Shown: piece after piece, positions 17,506 to 26,399 of the stretch
Layout: each line of letters starts with the position of its first letter
Position numbering within the stretch: the first letter of the stretch is position 1
NCBI RefSeq assembly: GCF_019104725.1
Contig: NZ_JAHRXF010000036.1
Location: forward strand, 1 to 62,996
Reading direction: 5' to 3'
Length of the DNA: 62,996 bases
From: Streptomyces corallincola
GTDB lineage: Bacteria > Actinomycetota > Actinomycetes > Streptomycetales > Streptomycetaceae
The notes under the pieces: model-generated
Database searches by the model: none
Seen by the model: only the letters and a program-made list of their open reading frames with translations
What the model was told of the DNA's origin: nothing
Position numbers and translations under genes: made by a program

Positions 17506-18567
17506 GTGAAGAAGACCTCGACCCGGCTGGCCGACGGTCGTGAGCTGATCTACTACGACCTGCGCGACGACACCGTGCGCGACGCGCCCGACCGGCGGCC
17601 CCTGGAGCCCACGCGGACCAGTTCCGAGGTCCGCCGCGACGACCTGCTCGGCGACTCCGTCGCCATCGCCTCGCACCGGCAGGGCCGCACCTACCACCCC
17701 CCGGCCGACCAGTGCCCGCTCTGCCCGAGCCGGGGCGACCGGCTCAGCGAGATCCCGGACTCCTCCTACGACGTGGCCGTCTTCGAGAACCGCTTCCCCT
17801 CCCTCGCGGGCGACTCCGGCCGCTGCGAGGTGGTCTGCTTCACCTCCGACCACGACGCGAGCTTCGCCGCGCTCACCGAGGAACAGGCCCGGCTGGTGCT
17901 GGACGCGTGGACGGACCGGACGTCCGAGCTGTCCCATCTGCCCTGTGTCGAGCAGGTGTTCTGCTTCGAGAACCGGGGTGCCGAGATCGGTGTGACGCTG
18001 GGTCACCCGCACGGCCAGATCTACGCCTACCCCTTCACCACCCCCCGCACCGCGCTGATGCTGCGCTCGCTCGCCGCACACAAGGAGGCGACCGGCGGGC
18101 AGAACCTCTTCGACGACGTCCTCGCCCGGGAACGCGCCGGTGAGCGGCTGGTCCTGGAGGGCGAGCACTGGGCGGCCTTCGTGCCGTACGCCGCGCACTG
18201 GCCGTACGAGGTGCACCTCTACCCCAAGCGGCGGGTGCCGGACCTGCTCGCGCTGGACGAGGCCGCGCGCGCCGAGTTCCCGCGCGTCTACCTGGAGCTG
18301 CTGCGCCGCTTCGACCGGATCTTCGGCGCGGGCGAGCCCCCCACCCCGTACATCGCGGCCTGGCACCAGGCGCCCTTCGGGACGCTGCCCGACTTCGAGG
18401 GGGTGACGCGCGACGACTTCGCACTCCACCTGGAGCTTTTCACCATTCGCCGGACTTCGGGCAAGCTGAAGTTCCTCGCGGGCTCCGAGTCCGGCATGGA
18501 CGTCTTCATCAACGACGTGCCACCGGAGCGTGCGGCCGAGCGATTGCGAGAGGTAGCGAGTTCATGA
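17506..18567 (+). CDS. galT: galactose-1-phosphate uridylyltransferase
   Basis: A HIT-superfamily enzyme of 353 residues that exchanges UMP between UDP-glucose and galactose-1-phosphate in the Leloir pathway. The N-terminal zinc pair CPLCPSR, the active-site GHPHGQIYAYPF with the nucleophilic His, and the downstream WHQAPFG region are all present. AAGGAG lies 7 bp before the GTG start. Its stop overlaps the galE ATG (ATGA). It is first gene of galT-galE-galK, the classical Streptomyces order. Confidence 0.96.
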   Translation: MKKTSTRLADGRELIYYDLRDDTVRDAPDRRPLEPTRTSSEVRRDDLLGDSVAIASHRQGRTYHPPADQCPLCPSRGDRLSEIPDSSYDVAVFENRFPSLAGDSGRCEVVCFTSDHDASFAALTEEQARLVLDAWTDRTSELSHLPCVEQVFCFENRGAEIGVTLGHPHGQIYAYPFTTPRTALMLRSLAAHKEATGGQNLFDDVLARERAGERLVLEGEHWAAFVPYAAHWPYEVHLYPKRRVPDLLALDEAARAEFPRVYLELLRRFDRIFGAGEPPTPYIAAWHQAPFGTLPDFEGVTRDDFALHLELFTIRRTSGKLKFLAGSESGMDVFINDVPPERAAERLREVASS

Positions 18568-19526
18568 AGTACCTGGTCACGGGTGGCGCGGGATACGTCG
18601 GCAGTGTGGTCGCTCAGCACCTGCTGGAGGCCGGCCACGAGGTCACCGTCCTCGACAACCTCTCCACCGGTTTCCGCGCGGGCGTGCCCGCCGGTGCCGC
18701 CTTCGTCGAGGCCGATATCCGCGACACGGGCAAGTGGCTCGACCCCTCCTTCGACGGCGTGCTGCACTTCGCCGCGTTCTCCCAGGTCGGGGAGTCCGTG
18801 GTGAAGCCGGAGAAGTACTGGGAGAACAACGTCGGCGGCACGATGGCGCTGCTCGGCGCGATGCGCGAGGCCGGGGTGCGCACGCTGGTGTTCTCCTCCA
18901 CCGCCGCCACCTACGGCGAGCCCGAGGAGGTCCCCATCCGGGAGACCGCCCCGACCCGCCCGACCAGCCCCTACGGCGCCAGCAAGCTCGCCGTGGACCA
19001 CATGATCACCGGTGAGGCGCACGCCCACGGGCTGGCCGCGGTGTCGCTGCGCTACTTCAACGTCGCCGGTGCCTACGGCGACCAGGGCGAGCGCCACGAC
19101 CCCGAGTCGCACCTCATCCCGCTCGTCCTCCAGGTCGCGCAGGGCCGCCGCGAGGCGATCTCCGTCTTCGGCGACGACTACCCGACCGAGGACGGCACCT
19201 GCGTCCGCGACTACATCCACGTCGCGGACCTGGCCGACGCCCATCTGCTGGCGCTGACCGCCGCGCGCTCGGGCGAGCACCTGATCTGCAACCTCGGCAA
19301 CGGCAACGGCTTCTCCGTGCGCGAGGTCATCGAGACCGTCCGCGCGGTGACCGGGCACCCGATCCCCGAGGTCGTCGCGGAGCGGCGCGGCGGCGACCCG
19401 GCGGTGCTGGTCGCCTCCGCGGACACCGCCCGCGAGAAGCTGGGCTGGAACCCGACCCGCGCGGACCTCGCCGGGATCGTGGCGGACGCGTGGGAGTTCA
19501 CGCAGAAGATCGCTGGGGAGCACTAG
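18564..19526 (+). CDS. galE: UDP-glucose 4-epimerase
   Basis: An extended SDR of 320 residues that interconverts UDP-galactose and UDP-glucose with bound NAD+. It has the Rossmann motif TGGAGYVGS at residues 5-13, the catalytic Tyr/Lys in SPYGASKLAVDH, and the family-typical RYFNVAGAYG and VRDYIHVADLADAH. It overlaps galT by 4 nt and galK by 1 nt, so the operon is tightly coupled. Confidence 0.96.
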   Translation: MKYLVTGGAGYVGSVVAQHLLEAGHEVTVLDNLSTGFRAGVPAGAAFVEADIRDTGKWLDPSFDGVLHFAAFSQVGESVVKPEKYWENNVGGTMALLGAMREAGVRTLVFSSTAATYGEPEEVPIRETAPTRPTSPYGASKLAVDHMITGEAHAHGLAAVSLRYFNVAGAYGDQGERHDPESHLIPLVLQVAQGRREAISVFGDDYPTEDGTCVRDYIHVADLADAHLLALTAARSGEHLICNLGNGNGFSVREVIETVRAVTGHPIPEVVAERRGGDPAVLVASADTAREKLGWNPTRADLAGIVADAWEFTQKIAGEH

Positions 19527-20680
19527 TGGGGGCAGAGCAGGTCCGGGCACGCTTCACCGAGCTGTACGGAGCGGAACCCGAGGGGGTGTGGGCGGCGCCG
19601 GGCCGGGTCAACCTGATCGGCGAGCACACCGACTACAACGACGGCTTCGTGATGCCGTTCGCGCTGCCGCACCGCGCGGTCGCCGCCGTCTCCCGGCGCA
19701 CCGACGGCGTCCTGCGTCTGCACTCGGCGGACGTGGACGGCGGAGTCGTGGAACTCGCGGCGGACGCGCTGGCACCGGAGTCCGACACCGACTGGACCGC
19801 GTACCCGGCGGGCGTGGTCTGGGCACTGCGCGAGGCCGGGCACCCGGTCACCGGCGCGGACATCCACCTCGCGTCCACCGTGCCGACCGGCGCGGGCCTG
19901 TCCTCCTCGGCCGCCCTGGAGATCGTCGTCGCCCTCGCGCTGAACGACCTCTACGAACTCGGCCTGGAACGCTGGCAGTTGGCCCGCCTGTGCCAGCGCG
20001 CCGAGAACGTCTACGTCGGCGCCCCCACCGGGATCATGGACCAGACCGCGTCCGCGTGCTGCGAGGAGGGCCACGCGCTCTTCCTCGACACCCGCGACCT
20101 GGCCCAGCGGCAGATCCCGTTCGACCTCGCCGCCGAGGGGCTCTGCCTCCTCGTGGTGGACACCCGCGTCCAGCACGCGCACAGCTCCGGCGAGTACGGC
20201 AAGCGCCGCGCGGGCTGCGAGAAGGGCGCGGCGCTGCTCGGCGTGGACGCCCTGCGCGACGTGCCGTACGACACCCTGGACGACGCGCTGGCCCGGCTCG
20301 GTGACGAGGAGGAGGTCCGGCGGCTGGTCCGGCACATCGTCACCGAGAACCACCGGGTCGAGCGGGTGGTGGCACTCCTCGCCGCCGGTGAGGTCCGCGC
20401 CATCGGCCCCGTCCTCACCGAGGGCCACGCCTCCCTCCGCGACGACTTCCGCGTCTCCTGCCCGGAGCTGGACCTCGTCGTGCACACCGCCCTCGCCCAC
20501 GGCGCCCTCGGCGCCCGCATGACCGGCGGCGGCTTCGGCGGCTCCGCCATCATCCTCACCGACTCCGCCGCCGTCCCGTCCCTGACGGCGGCCCTGGAGA
20601 AAACCTTCACCGAAGCGGGCCACACAACACCCCGCACCTTCGAAGCCACCCCGTCCCCGGGCGCAACCCGCCTCGACTGA
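19526..20680 (+). CDS. galK: galactokinase
   Basis: A GHMP kinase of 384 residues that phosphorylates galactose at C1. The galactokinase signature GRVNLIGEHTDYNDGFVMPF, the ATP loop PTGAGLSSSAALE, the DQTAS segment after PTGIM and the C-terminal MTGGGFGGSAI are intact. The GTG start is built into the galE stop (TAGTG). It is the last gene of the operon. A string of CGGCC pentamers follows the stop. Confidence 0.96.
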   Translation: MGAEQVRARFTELYGAEPEGVWAAPGRVNLIGEHTDYNDGFVMPFALPHRAVAAVSRRTDGVLRLHSADVDGGVVELAADALAPESDTDWTAYPAGVVWALREAGHPVTGADIHLASTVPTGAGLSSSAALEIVVALALNDLYELGLERWQLARLCQRAENVYVGAPTGIMDQTASACCEEGHALFLDTRDLAQRQIPFDLAAEGLCLLVVDTRVQHAHSSGEYGKRRAGCEKGAALLGVDALRDVPYDTLDDALARLGDEEEVRRLVRHIVTENHRVERVVALLAAGEVRAIGPVLTEGHASLRDDFRVSCPELDLVVHTALAHGALGARMTGGGFGGSAIILTDSAAVPSLTAALEKTFTEAGHTTPRTFEATPSPGATRLD

Positions 20681-20827
20681 CCCCCGGCCCGGCCCGGCCC
20701 CTCGCGCTTTCGGGTGCGGGGGGCCGAACGCGGTCGGCGGGCACCGGAGGCGGGTGGAGACGGGGCGCGGGCGGGCGGTGCCGCAATCCTGTTGACCGGC
20801 TCCGGTGGGTGGTGCTGGAGTCGGGGG

Positions 20828-21574
20828 GTGGACAGCATCTCCGCCAATCGGCGTTTCTGGAACCGGATCAGCGGCGCCTATCAGGACGAGCACGATGCCC
20901 GGATCGGGGCCACACCCCGGCTGTGGGGGATGTACTCCATTCCCGACGCGCACCTGAACGCGCTGGGGGACGTGACCGGCAGGCGCGTCCTCGAACTCGG
21001 CTGCGGTGCGGGCCAGTGGTCGAGGGCGCTCGCCGCCGAGGGCGCCGATGTGGTCGGGTTCGATCTGTCGGAGGCCCAACTCGCCGCGGCGGCAGGTGCG
21101 ATGGGCGCGGCACGGTACCCGCTGGTGCAGGGCGCCGCCGAACAACTCCCCTTCGCCGCCGAGAGTTTCGACCTCGTCTTCTGCGACTTCGGCGGGCTCA
21201 GCTGGGCGCCCCCGCACCTGGCCGTCCCGCAGGCCGCACGCGTCCTGCGCCGGGGCGGGCGCCTGGTGTTCAACGTCGCCGGGCCGTGGTTCGAGGCGTG
21301 CTGCGACGAGGCCGCCGGCCGCGTGACCACGACGCTCCAGCGGGACTACTTCGGCCTGGACACCATCGCCGAGGACGAGGACCAGGGCGCGACCAGCTAT
21401 CAGCTCACCTACGGCGACTGGGTCAGGGTCCTGCGCGGCGCGGGCCTCGTCATCGACGACCTCGTCGAACCCCGCCCCGAACGCGGCACCCCCAACGGCT
21501 ACAACGAGACCGACCCGCCCGACTGGGCACACCGCTGGCCCGCGGAACTGCTCTGGGTGACCCACAGGCCCTGA
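20828..21574 (+). CDS. class I SAM-dependent methyltransferase
   Basis: A 248-residue protein of the UbiE/Methyltransf_11 type. The SAM motif I is RVLELGCGAGQWSRALA (about 59-75), followed by the acidic VVGFDLSEAQL and the motif II/III region FDLVFCDFGGLSW. Two adjacent Cys (EACCDEAAG) lie in the variable cap. The substrate cannot be told. The GTG at 20828 starts just ahead of the typical NRRFWNRISGAYQ N-terminus. It is probably monocistronic, convergent with the GNAT gene. Confidence 0.9.
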   Translation: MDSISANRRFWNRISGAYQDEHDARIGATPRLWGMYSIPDAHLNALGDVTGRRVLELGCGAGQWSRALAAEGADVVGFDLSEAQLAAAAGAMGAARYPLVQGAAEQLPFAAESFDLVFCDFGGLSWAPPHLAVPQAARVLRRGGRLVFNVAGPWFEACCDEAAGRVTTTLQRDYFGLDTIAEDEDQGATSYQLTYGDWVRVLRGAGLVIDDLVEPRPERGTPNGYNETDPPDWAHRWPAELLWVTHRP

Positions 21575-21602
21575 CCCCGGACGGGGACTTTGAGGACACG
21601 CT

Positions 21603-22043
21603 CTAGTCCAGCCGCTTCGTCAGGGTGTACTCCGTGATCCCCGGCGGATAGTCCGGGACGGTGCCGGCGATGGTGTAGCCGTGTTTCTGGTAGAACGCGG
21701 GGGCCTGGAAGTCCCAGGTCTCCAGGCGGGCGGCGACGCAGGCGCGGGTGCGGGCGTGGTGTTCGGCGTCCGCGAGGAGGCGGGTACCGAGGCCGGTGCC
21801 GCGCAGGCGGGCGTCCACCCACAGGTAGGTGACGTGCAGCCAGTCCGCCCAGGTGTGCCCGACCAGCCCGCCCGCCAGCGTGCCGTCCTCCGTCAGCCCC
21901 CACACCTCCAGCGGGACCTGCCGCTCACGCGGGGTGCCGCGCAGCGCCGCCAGCACCGGGGAGGCCGCCGTGTTGGTCGCCAGCAGCCGCGACCGGAGCA
22001 GATCCCGCCGTTCCCTGTCCACTTCCGCCTCGATACGAAACAT
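21603..22043 (-). CDS. GNAT family N-acetyltransferase
   Basis: A single GNAT domain of 146 residues. Motif A, the acetyl-CoA loop, reads VDARLRGTGLGTRLL (about 86-100) and is followed by ALCV-type helix residues and the C-terminal AFYQKHGYTIAGTV typical of the fold. The acceptor is unknown. The ATG at 22043 begins on the first strand (MFRIEAEV); an in-frame ATG four codons upstream is possible. It ends 28 bp from the convergent methyltransferase. Confidence 0.87.
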   Translation of the reverse strand: MFRIEAEVDRERRDLLRSRLLATNTAASPVLAALRGTPRERQVPLEVWGLTEDGTLAGGLVGHTWADWLHVTYLWVDARLRGTGLGTRLLADAEHHARTRACVAARLETWDFQAPAFYQKHGYTIAGTVPDYPPGITEYTLTKRLD

Positions 22044-22323
22044 GCGGCACACCATAAACGCGCACGATGGGCAGTTCCGGGAATCCCCTCCCGCCTCGGG
22101 CCGCCGTCCGTACTCTGATGAGCGGTACCGGCGGGGGGCCGGTACGGATCGGGGGACGCGACAGCGGGTACGGCACCCGCGCCGGGGGTAGCAGTCTCCG
22201 CGACGGCACGGCCCGTACGCGGTGCGGTCCTCCGGCCGCCGGAGCCCGGCCCGTGCGGGCCGCAGTCCTGCCGGACCTTGGCTATCCCCTTGCTCCGCGC
22301 GGAGTTTCGGGGAAGGGGGTTTC
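22044..22323. promoter_or_regulatory. intergenic region between GNAT and NarL-type regulator with an 8-bp-arm palindrome
   Basis: An inverted repeat GTACCGGC/GCCGGTAC (22125-22132 and 22138-22145) lies in the middle of this 280-bp divergent gap. AAGGGGG at about 22313-22319 is the ribosome site of the downstream regulator. The rest is unassigned. Confidence 0.45.
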
Positions 22324-23094
22324 GTGGTGCGCATCCGAGTCCTGGTCGTGGACGACCACCGCATCTTCGCCGAGTCGCTGGCCGCCGCGCTCGCGGCCGA
22401 GCCCGACGTGGACGTCTTCGCCGCGGGCAGCGGCCCGGCCGCGCTGCGCTGCCTGGAGCGCGGCGCCGCCGAGGGCCGCCGCTACGACGTCGTCCTGGTC
22501 GATGCCGACCTCGGCGCCACCCCTCCGCCCGGCCCACGCCCGCCCGTGCCCGTGCGCGAGGGCCAGGCGGAGGGCCCCGCCGACGGCATCGCCCTGGTCG
22601 CCGGGGTGCGGCGGACCCAGCCGTCCGTCCGCGCGGTGGTCCTCGCCGAACGCGACGACGCCCGCCGCGCCGCGCACGCCCTCCAGGCCGGTGCCTCCGG
22701 CTGGGTCGCCAAGGACTGCTCGCTGTCCCGGCTGCTGACCGTCGTACGCGGTGTGCTGCGCGACGAGACGCATCTGCCGCCCGCGCTGCTCACCGGCGTG
22801 CTCAGGGAGCTGACCGCGGCCCGCAAGCACCGCACCGAGAGCGAGCGGCTGGTGGAGTCGCTGACCCCGCGCGAGCGGGAGGTGCTGCGCTGCATGGTCG
22901 CCGGGCTCGGCCGCAAGGCGGTCGCGGAACGGCTGTTCCTCTCCCCGCACACCGTGCGCACCCATATGCAGAACGTCCTCGGCAAGCTCGGCGTCCACTC
23001 CACCCTGGCCGCCGTCGCGCTGGCCCGCCGGGCGGGCGTCGGGCCCGCCGACCTAACCGGGGATGTTGTCGAACGGGGCGGTCAACTGGCGTAG
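22324..23094 (+). CDS. NarL/FixJ-family response regulator (orphan)
   Basis: A 256-residue response regulator. The receiver domain keeps the acidic pair VVDDHR, the phospho-acceptor in VVLVDADLG and the Lys in GWVAKDCS, so phosphorylation is plausible. A Pro-rich insertion (about residues 67-85) follows the acceptor loop. The C-terminal LuxR HTH is LTPREREVLRCMVAGLGRKAVA and SPHTVRTHMQNVLGKLGVH. The start is a tandem GTG-GTG preceded by AAGGGGG. No histidine kinase is adjacent. Its last 42 bp overlap the 3' end of the convergent marR gene. Confidence 0.9.
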   Translation: MVRIRVLVVDDHRIFAESLAAALAAEPDVDVFAAGSGPAALRCLERGAAEGRRYDVVLVDADLGATPPPGPRPPVPVREGQAEGPADGIALVAGVRRTQPSVRAVVLAERDDARRAAHALQAGASGWVAKDCSLSRLLTVVRGVLRDETHLPPALLTGVLRELTAARKHRTESERLVESLTPREREVLRCMVAGLGRKAVAERLFLSPHTVRTHMQNVLGKLGVHSTLAAVALARRAGVGPADLTGDVVERGGQLA

Positions 23095-23550
23095 CAGCGC
23101 TGCGAGTTCCGCGCGCTGGGCCTCGGACAGCTCGCCCAGGATGGCCCGCTCCTGCTCCAGCAGTCCGGCCAGTGCCTCGTCCGCGCGGTCCCGCCCGGTG
23201 TCGGTGAGCCGTACCAGCACACCGCGCCGGTCGCTGGGGTCCGGCAGCCGCTCCACCAGGCCCTTCGTCGTCAGCCGGTCGATGCGGTTGGTCATCGTCC
23301 CCGAGGTCACCAGCGTCTGGGTGAGCAACTGGCCGGGGGAGAGCTGGTACGGCGTGCCCGCGCGGCGCAGCGCGGTCAGCACGTCGAACTCCCAGGGTTC
23401 GAGCTGGTGCTCGGCGAAGGCGAGTCTGCGGGCACGGTCCAGGTGCCGGGCCAGCCTGCTCACCCGGCTCAGCACTTCCAGCGGCTCCACGTCGAGGTCC
23501 GGGCGCTCCCGGCGCCACGCAGCGACCAGCCGATCGACCTCGTCCTCCAT
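23053..23550 (-). CDS. MarR-family transcriptional regulator
   Basis: A 165-residue winged-helix regulator with the MarR core: WEFDVLTALRRAG, the recognition helix region LVTSGTMTNRIDRLTTKGLV, and the wing DPSDRRGVLVRLTDTGR. The start MEDEVDRL is preferred over an upstream extension that would cross the operator. It is divergent from tam; three palindromic half-operator pairs lie between the two genes, so it very probably represses itself and tam (inference from arrangement). The ligand is unknown. Its 3' end overlaps the convergent response regulator by 42 bp. Confidence 0.93.
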   Translation of the reverse strand: MEDEVDRLVAAWRRERPDLDVEPLEVLSRVSRLARHLDRARRLAFAEHQLEPWEFDVLTALRRAGTPYQLSPGQLLTQTLVTSGTMTNRIDRLTTKGLVERLPDPSDRRGVLVRLTDTGRDRADEALAGLLEQERAILGELSEAQRAELAALLRQLTAPFDNIPG

Positions 23551-23571
23551 GACGATCAGTGTAGTGGTTCG

Positions 23572-23613
23572 CTCGACATGAAGTCTCTTGGCGTCGAGTT
23601 TCTTGACATCAAG
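23572..23613. promoter_or_regulatory. three-site MarR-type operator between marR and tam
   Basis: Three 12-bp near-palindromes are spaced exactly 15 bp apart: CTCGACATGAAG (23572-23583), CTTGGCGTCGAG (23587-23598) and CTTGACATCAAG (23602-23613). The last is a perfect palindrome, extendable to TCTTGACATCAAGA. The length and symmetry suit a dimeric MarR protein; binding by the adjacent regulator is inferred. Confidence 0.7.
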
Positions 23614-23638
23614 AGAGTGGGGTGGGGAGAGTGGAGCC

Positions 23639-24496
23639 ATGACCGAGCCCACCGCCGAACACCCCGCACCCGCCGCACCCGCCACCCCCGTCTGGGACCC
23701 CGCCCAGTACCTGCGCCACGCCGACCACCGTGCCCGCCCCTTCACCGAACTCCTCGCCCGCGTCCCCGACCCGGCCGCCCCCGCGCCCCGCGTCGCCGAC
23801 CTCGGCTGCGGCCCCGGCAACGTCACCGCCCTGCTCGCCGCCCGCTGGCCCGCCGCGCACATCACCGGCTATGACACCTCCACCGAGATGCTCGACCGCG
23901 CCCACACGGAGTACGAGGGCCCCACGCCCGGAGGCGGACGCCTCGACTTCGCCGCCGCCGACGCCCGCGTGTGGACGCCGGACGAGACGTACGACGTGAT
24001 CGTCTCCAACGCCGCCCTGCAATGGGTGCCGGGCCACCTCGACCGCTTCGCCGACTGGGTGTCCGCCCTCGCCCCCGGCGGCACCCTCGCCTTCCAGGTC
24101 CCCGACAACATCGACGCGCCCCTCCACGTCCTGCTGCGCGACCTCACCGAGACCCCCCGCTGGGCACCCCGCCTCGCCGGAGTCCTCCGCCGCGCCGACT
24201 CCATCCACACCCCCGAGGTCTACCTCGACCGCCTCGCGCGCCTCGGCTGCGCCGCCGACGTCTGGCAGACCACCTACCTCCACGTCCTCCCCGGCAAGGA
24301 CCCCGTCCTCGACTGGGTCAAGGGCTCCGGACTCCGCCCCGTCCTCACCACCCTCGCCGACGACCCCGAAGCCCGCGACGCCTTCCTCACCGACTACCGC
24401 GCCCGCCTCCGCGAGGCGTACCCGACCACCCCGTACGGCACGGTCCTGCCCTTCCGGCGACTGTTCGCGGCGGCCGTGAAGGAGGCCCGCCGGTGA
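23639..24496 (+). CDS. tam: trans-aconitate 2-methyltransferase
   Basis: A SAM methyltransferase of 285 residues. Family marks are WDPAQYLRHADHRARPFTELL at the N-terminus, the SAM loop VADLGCGPGNVTALLAARWP, GYDTSTEML, SNAALQWVPGH and FQVPDNIDAPLH. It would methylate trans-aconitate, an aconitase inhibitor that forms spontaneously from cis-aconitate. GGAG 5 bp before the ATG supports the start. It is divergent from, and probably controlled by, the MarR gene. The stop codon lies inside an 11-bp tandem repeat. Confidence 0.92.
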   Translation: MTEPTAEHPAPAAPATPVWDPAQYLRHADHRARPFTELLARVPDPAAPAPRVADLGCGPGNVTALLAARWPAAHITGYDTSTEMLDRAHTEYEGPTPGGGRLDFAAADARVWTPDETYDVIVSNAALQWVPGHLDRFADWVSALAPGGTLAFQVPDNIDAPLHVLLRDLTETPRWAPRLAGVLRRADSIHTPEVYLDRLARLGCAADVWQTTYLHVLPGKDPVLDWVKGSGLRPVLTTLADDPEARDAFLTDYRARLREAYPTTPYGTVLPFRRLFAAAVKEARR

Positions 24497-24519
24497 TCAG
24501 CCGGTGATCAGCCGGTGAG
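24489..24519. repeat. 11-bp tandem repeat carrying the tam stop codon
   Basis: GCCGGTGATCA occurs at 24489 and 24500, with a third partial copy at 24511. The in-frame TGA of tam is in the first copy. Confidence 0.85.
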
Positions 24520-24604
24520 TACCGCACCGCGGTGCTCAGGCGCGCGGACGGGCCGAGGGGCTGACGGGCTGAGGGGCCGAGGGGCGCCGTCCGCCTCGTG
24601 GGCG

Positions 24605-25309
24605 TCAGTTCTTGCGGTGGCCCACCAGACGGGGCTTCTGTTCCAGGCCGTCCAGGCCGTTCCAGGCGAGGTTCACCAGATGGGCGGCGACCTCGGCCTT
24701 CTTGGGACGGCGGACGTCCAGCCACCACTGGCCCGTCAGGGCGACCATGCCGACCAGGGCCTGGGCGTACAGGGGGGCCAGTTTCTGTTCGAAGCCCCGG
24801 TTCTTGAACTCGCGGCCCAGGATGTCCTCGACCTGCGTGGCGATGTCCGAGATCAGCGAGGCGAAGGTGCCCGTGGACTGGGGGATGGGCGAGTCACGGA
24901 CCAGGATGCGGAAACCGTCCGTGTACTCCTCGATGTAGTCGAGGAGCGCGAACGCCGCCTGCTCCAGCAGCTCACGCGGATGCCCCGCCGTGAGACTGCC
25001 GGTCACCATGTCCAGCAGCCGCCGCATCTCCCGGTCCACCACCACCGCGTACAGCCCCTCCTTGCCGCCGAAGTGCTCGTACACCACCGGCTTGGACACC
25101 CCGGCCTTCGCCGCGATCTCCTCCACCGACGTGCCCTCGAACCCTTTCGCCGCGAAAAGGGTGCGACCGATCTCCAGCAACTGCTGACGCCGCTCGGCGC
25201 CACTCATCCGCGTACGGCGGGCGCGCCTCGGCCTCTCACTGCCGGACGTGCCGGAAATACCAGAAGTACCGGAACCACTGCTCGAATCGGTCGCCACGGC
25301 CTCCATCAT
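24605..25309 (-). CDS. TetR-family regulator in operon with desaturase
   Basis: A 234-residue protein. A Ser/Gly-rich leader of about 40 residues precedes the TetR HTH (RRQQLLEIGRTLFAAKGFEG, then SVEEIAAKAGVSKPVVYEHFG), followed by an all-helical ligand domain ending WWLDVRRPKKAEVAAHLVNL. Its ATG overlaps the stop of the fatty-acid desaturase gene (ATGA), so it is cotranscribed with it. Such pairs usually control membrane-lipid desaturation in response to acyl-CoA; here that role and autoregulation through the palindromes upstream of the desaturase are inferred. Confidence 0.92.
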   Translation of the reverse strand: MMEAVATDSSSGSGTSGISGTSGSERPRRARRTRMSGAERRQQLLEIGRTLFAAKGFEGTSVEEIAAKAGVSKPVVYEHFGGKEGLYAVVVDREMRRLLDMVTGSLTAGHPRELLEQAAFALLDYIEEYTDGFRILVRDSPIPQSTGTFASLISDIATQVEDILGREFKNRGFEQKLAPLYAQALVGMVALTGQWWLDVRRPKKAEVAAHLVNLAWNGLDGLEQKPRLVGHRKN

Positions 25310-26307
25310 GCCGCCTCGGCGGCCGCCCTCCGGCGCCGGGAGCCGTCCTCGCCCCCGTCGCGCCGCGAATCGATACGCGAGCGTGACGGCCAGCGCACGT
25401 CGTACGCCCACCCCGCCAGCTCGAACCAGCGGATCAGCCGCGCCGACGAGTCGATCTGCCCGCGCATCACCCCGTGCCGCGCCGACGTCGGGTCCGCGTG
25501 ATGCAGGTTGTGCCACGACTCACCGCACGACAGCGCCGCCAGCCACCACACGTTGCCCGACCGGTCCCGCGACTTGAACGGCCGCTTGCCCACCGCGTGA
25601 CAGATCGAGTTGATCGACCACGTCACGTGATGCAGCAGCGCCACCCGCACCAGCGAACCCCAGAAGAACGCCGTGAACGCGCCCCACCACGACATCGTCA
25701 CCAGCCCGCCGATCAGCGGCGGCAGCAGCAGCGACACCGCCGTCCACAGCACGAACTGCCGCGAGATCGCCCGCAGCGCCGGGTCCTTGATCAGATCGGG
25801 CGCGTACTTCTCCTGCGGCGTCTGCTCCTCGTCGAACATCCACCCGATGTGCGCCCACCACAGGCCCTTCATCAGCGCCGGAAGCGTCTCACCGAACCGC
25901 CACGGCGAATGCGGGTCGCCCTCCGCGTCGGAGAACTTGTGATGCCTGCGGTGATCCGCCACCCAGCGCACCAACGGCCCCTCCACCGCCATCGACCCCA
26001 TGATCGCCAGCGCGATCTTCAACGGCCGCTTCGCCTTGAAGGAACCATGCGTGAAATGCCGGTGGAACCCGATCGTGATGCCGTGGCACCCCAGGTAGTA
26101 GAAGAACACCATCAGGCCCAGATCGAGCCAGCTCACCCCCCACCCCCACAGCAGCGGCACCGCCGCCAGCAGGGCGAGGAACGGGACGATGATGAAGCCC
26201 AGCAGCGAGATCTGCTCGATCGACCGCTTCTGCTCACCGCCCAGCGTGGCCGAACCGGCGTCGCCGGTCCGGGGGGCATCGTCTAGCACATCGGAACTGG
26301 AGGTCAT
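25306..26307 (-). CDS. membrane fatty-acid (acyl-CoA/acyl-ACP) desaturase
   Basis: A 333-residue integral membrane di-iron desaturase. The three His boxes are HRHFTH (about residues 81-86), HRRHH (about 119-123) and HNLHH (about 260), with two pairs of hydrophobic helices between. It would introduce a cis double bond in membrane acyl chains, the delta-9 type by family. A Ser/Asp-rich leader precedes the first helix, and an Arg-rich tail ends the protein. The start at 26307 has GGA just upstream. It is the first gene of a two-gene operon with the TetR regulator. Two palindromic operator-like sites lie about 90-120 bp upstream. Confidence 0.93.
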   Translation of the reverse strand: MTSSSDVLDDAPRTGDAGSATLGGEQKRSIEQISLLGFIIVPFLALLAAVPLLWGWGVSWLDLGLMVFFYYLGCHGITIGFHRHFTHGSFKAKRPLKIALAIMGSMAVEGPLVRWVADHRRHHKFSDAEGDPHSPWRFGETLPALMKGLWWAHIGWMFDEEQTPQEKYAPDLIKDPALRAISRQFVLWTAVSLLLPPLIGGLVTMSWWGAFTAFFWGSLVRVALLHHVTWSINSICHAVGKRPFKSRDRSGNVWWLAALSCGESWHNLHHADPTSARHGVMRGQIDSSARLIRWFELAGWAYDVRWPSRSRIDSRRDGGEDGSRRRRAAAEAA

Positions 26308-26399
26308 GCGGTCCCCTTGTGGGGTCGAGGGTCGAGGCAGGTGCCGGGCACCGGAACCGGAAGAAAGGGCGCGGGACGGGATCACCGACCCCACTTCCC

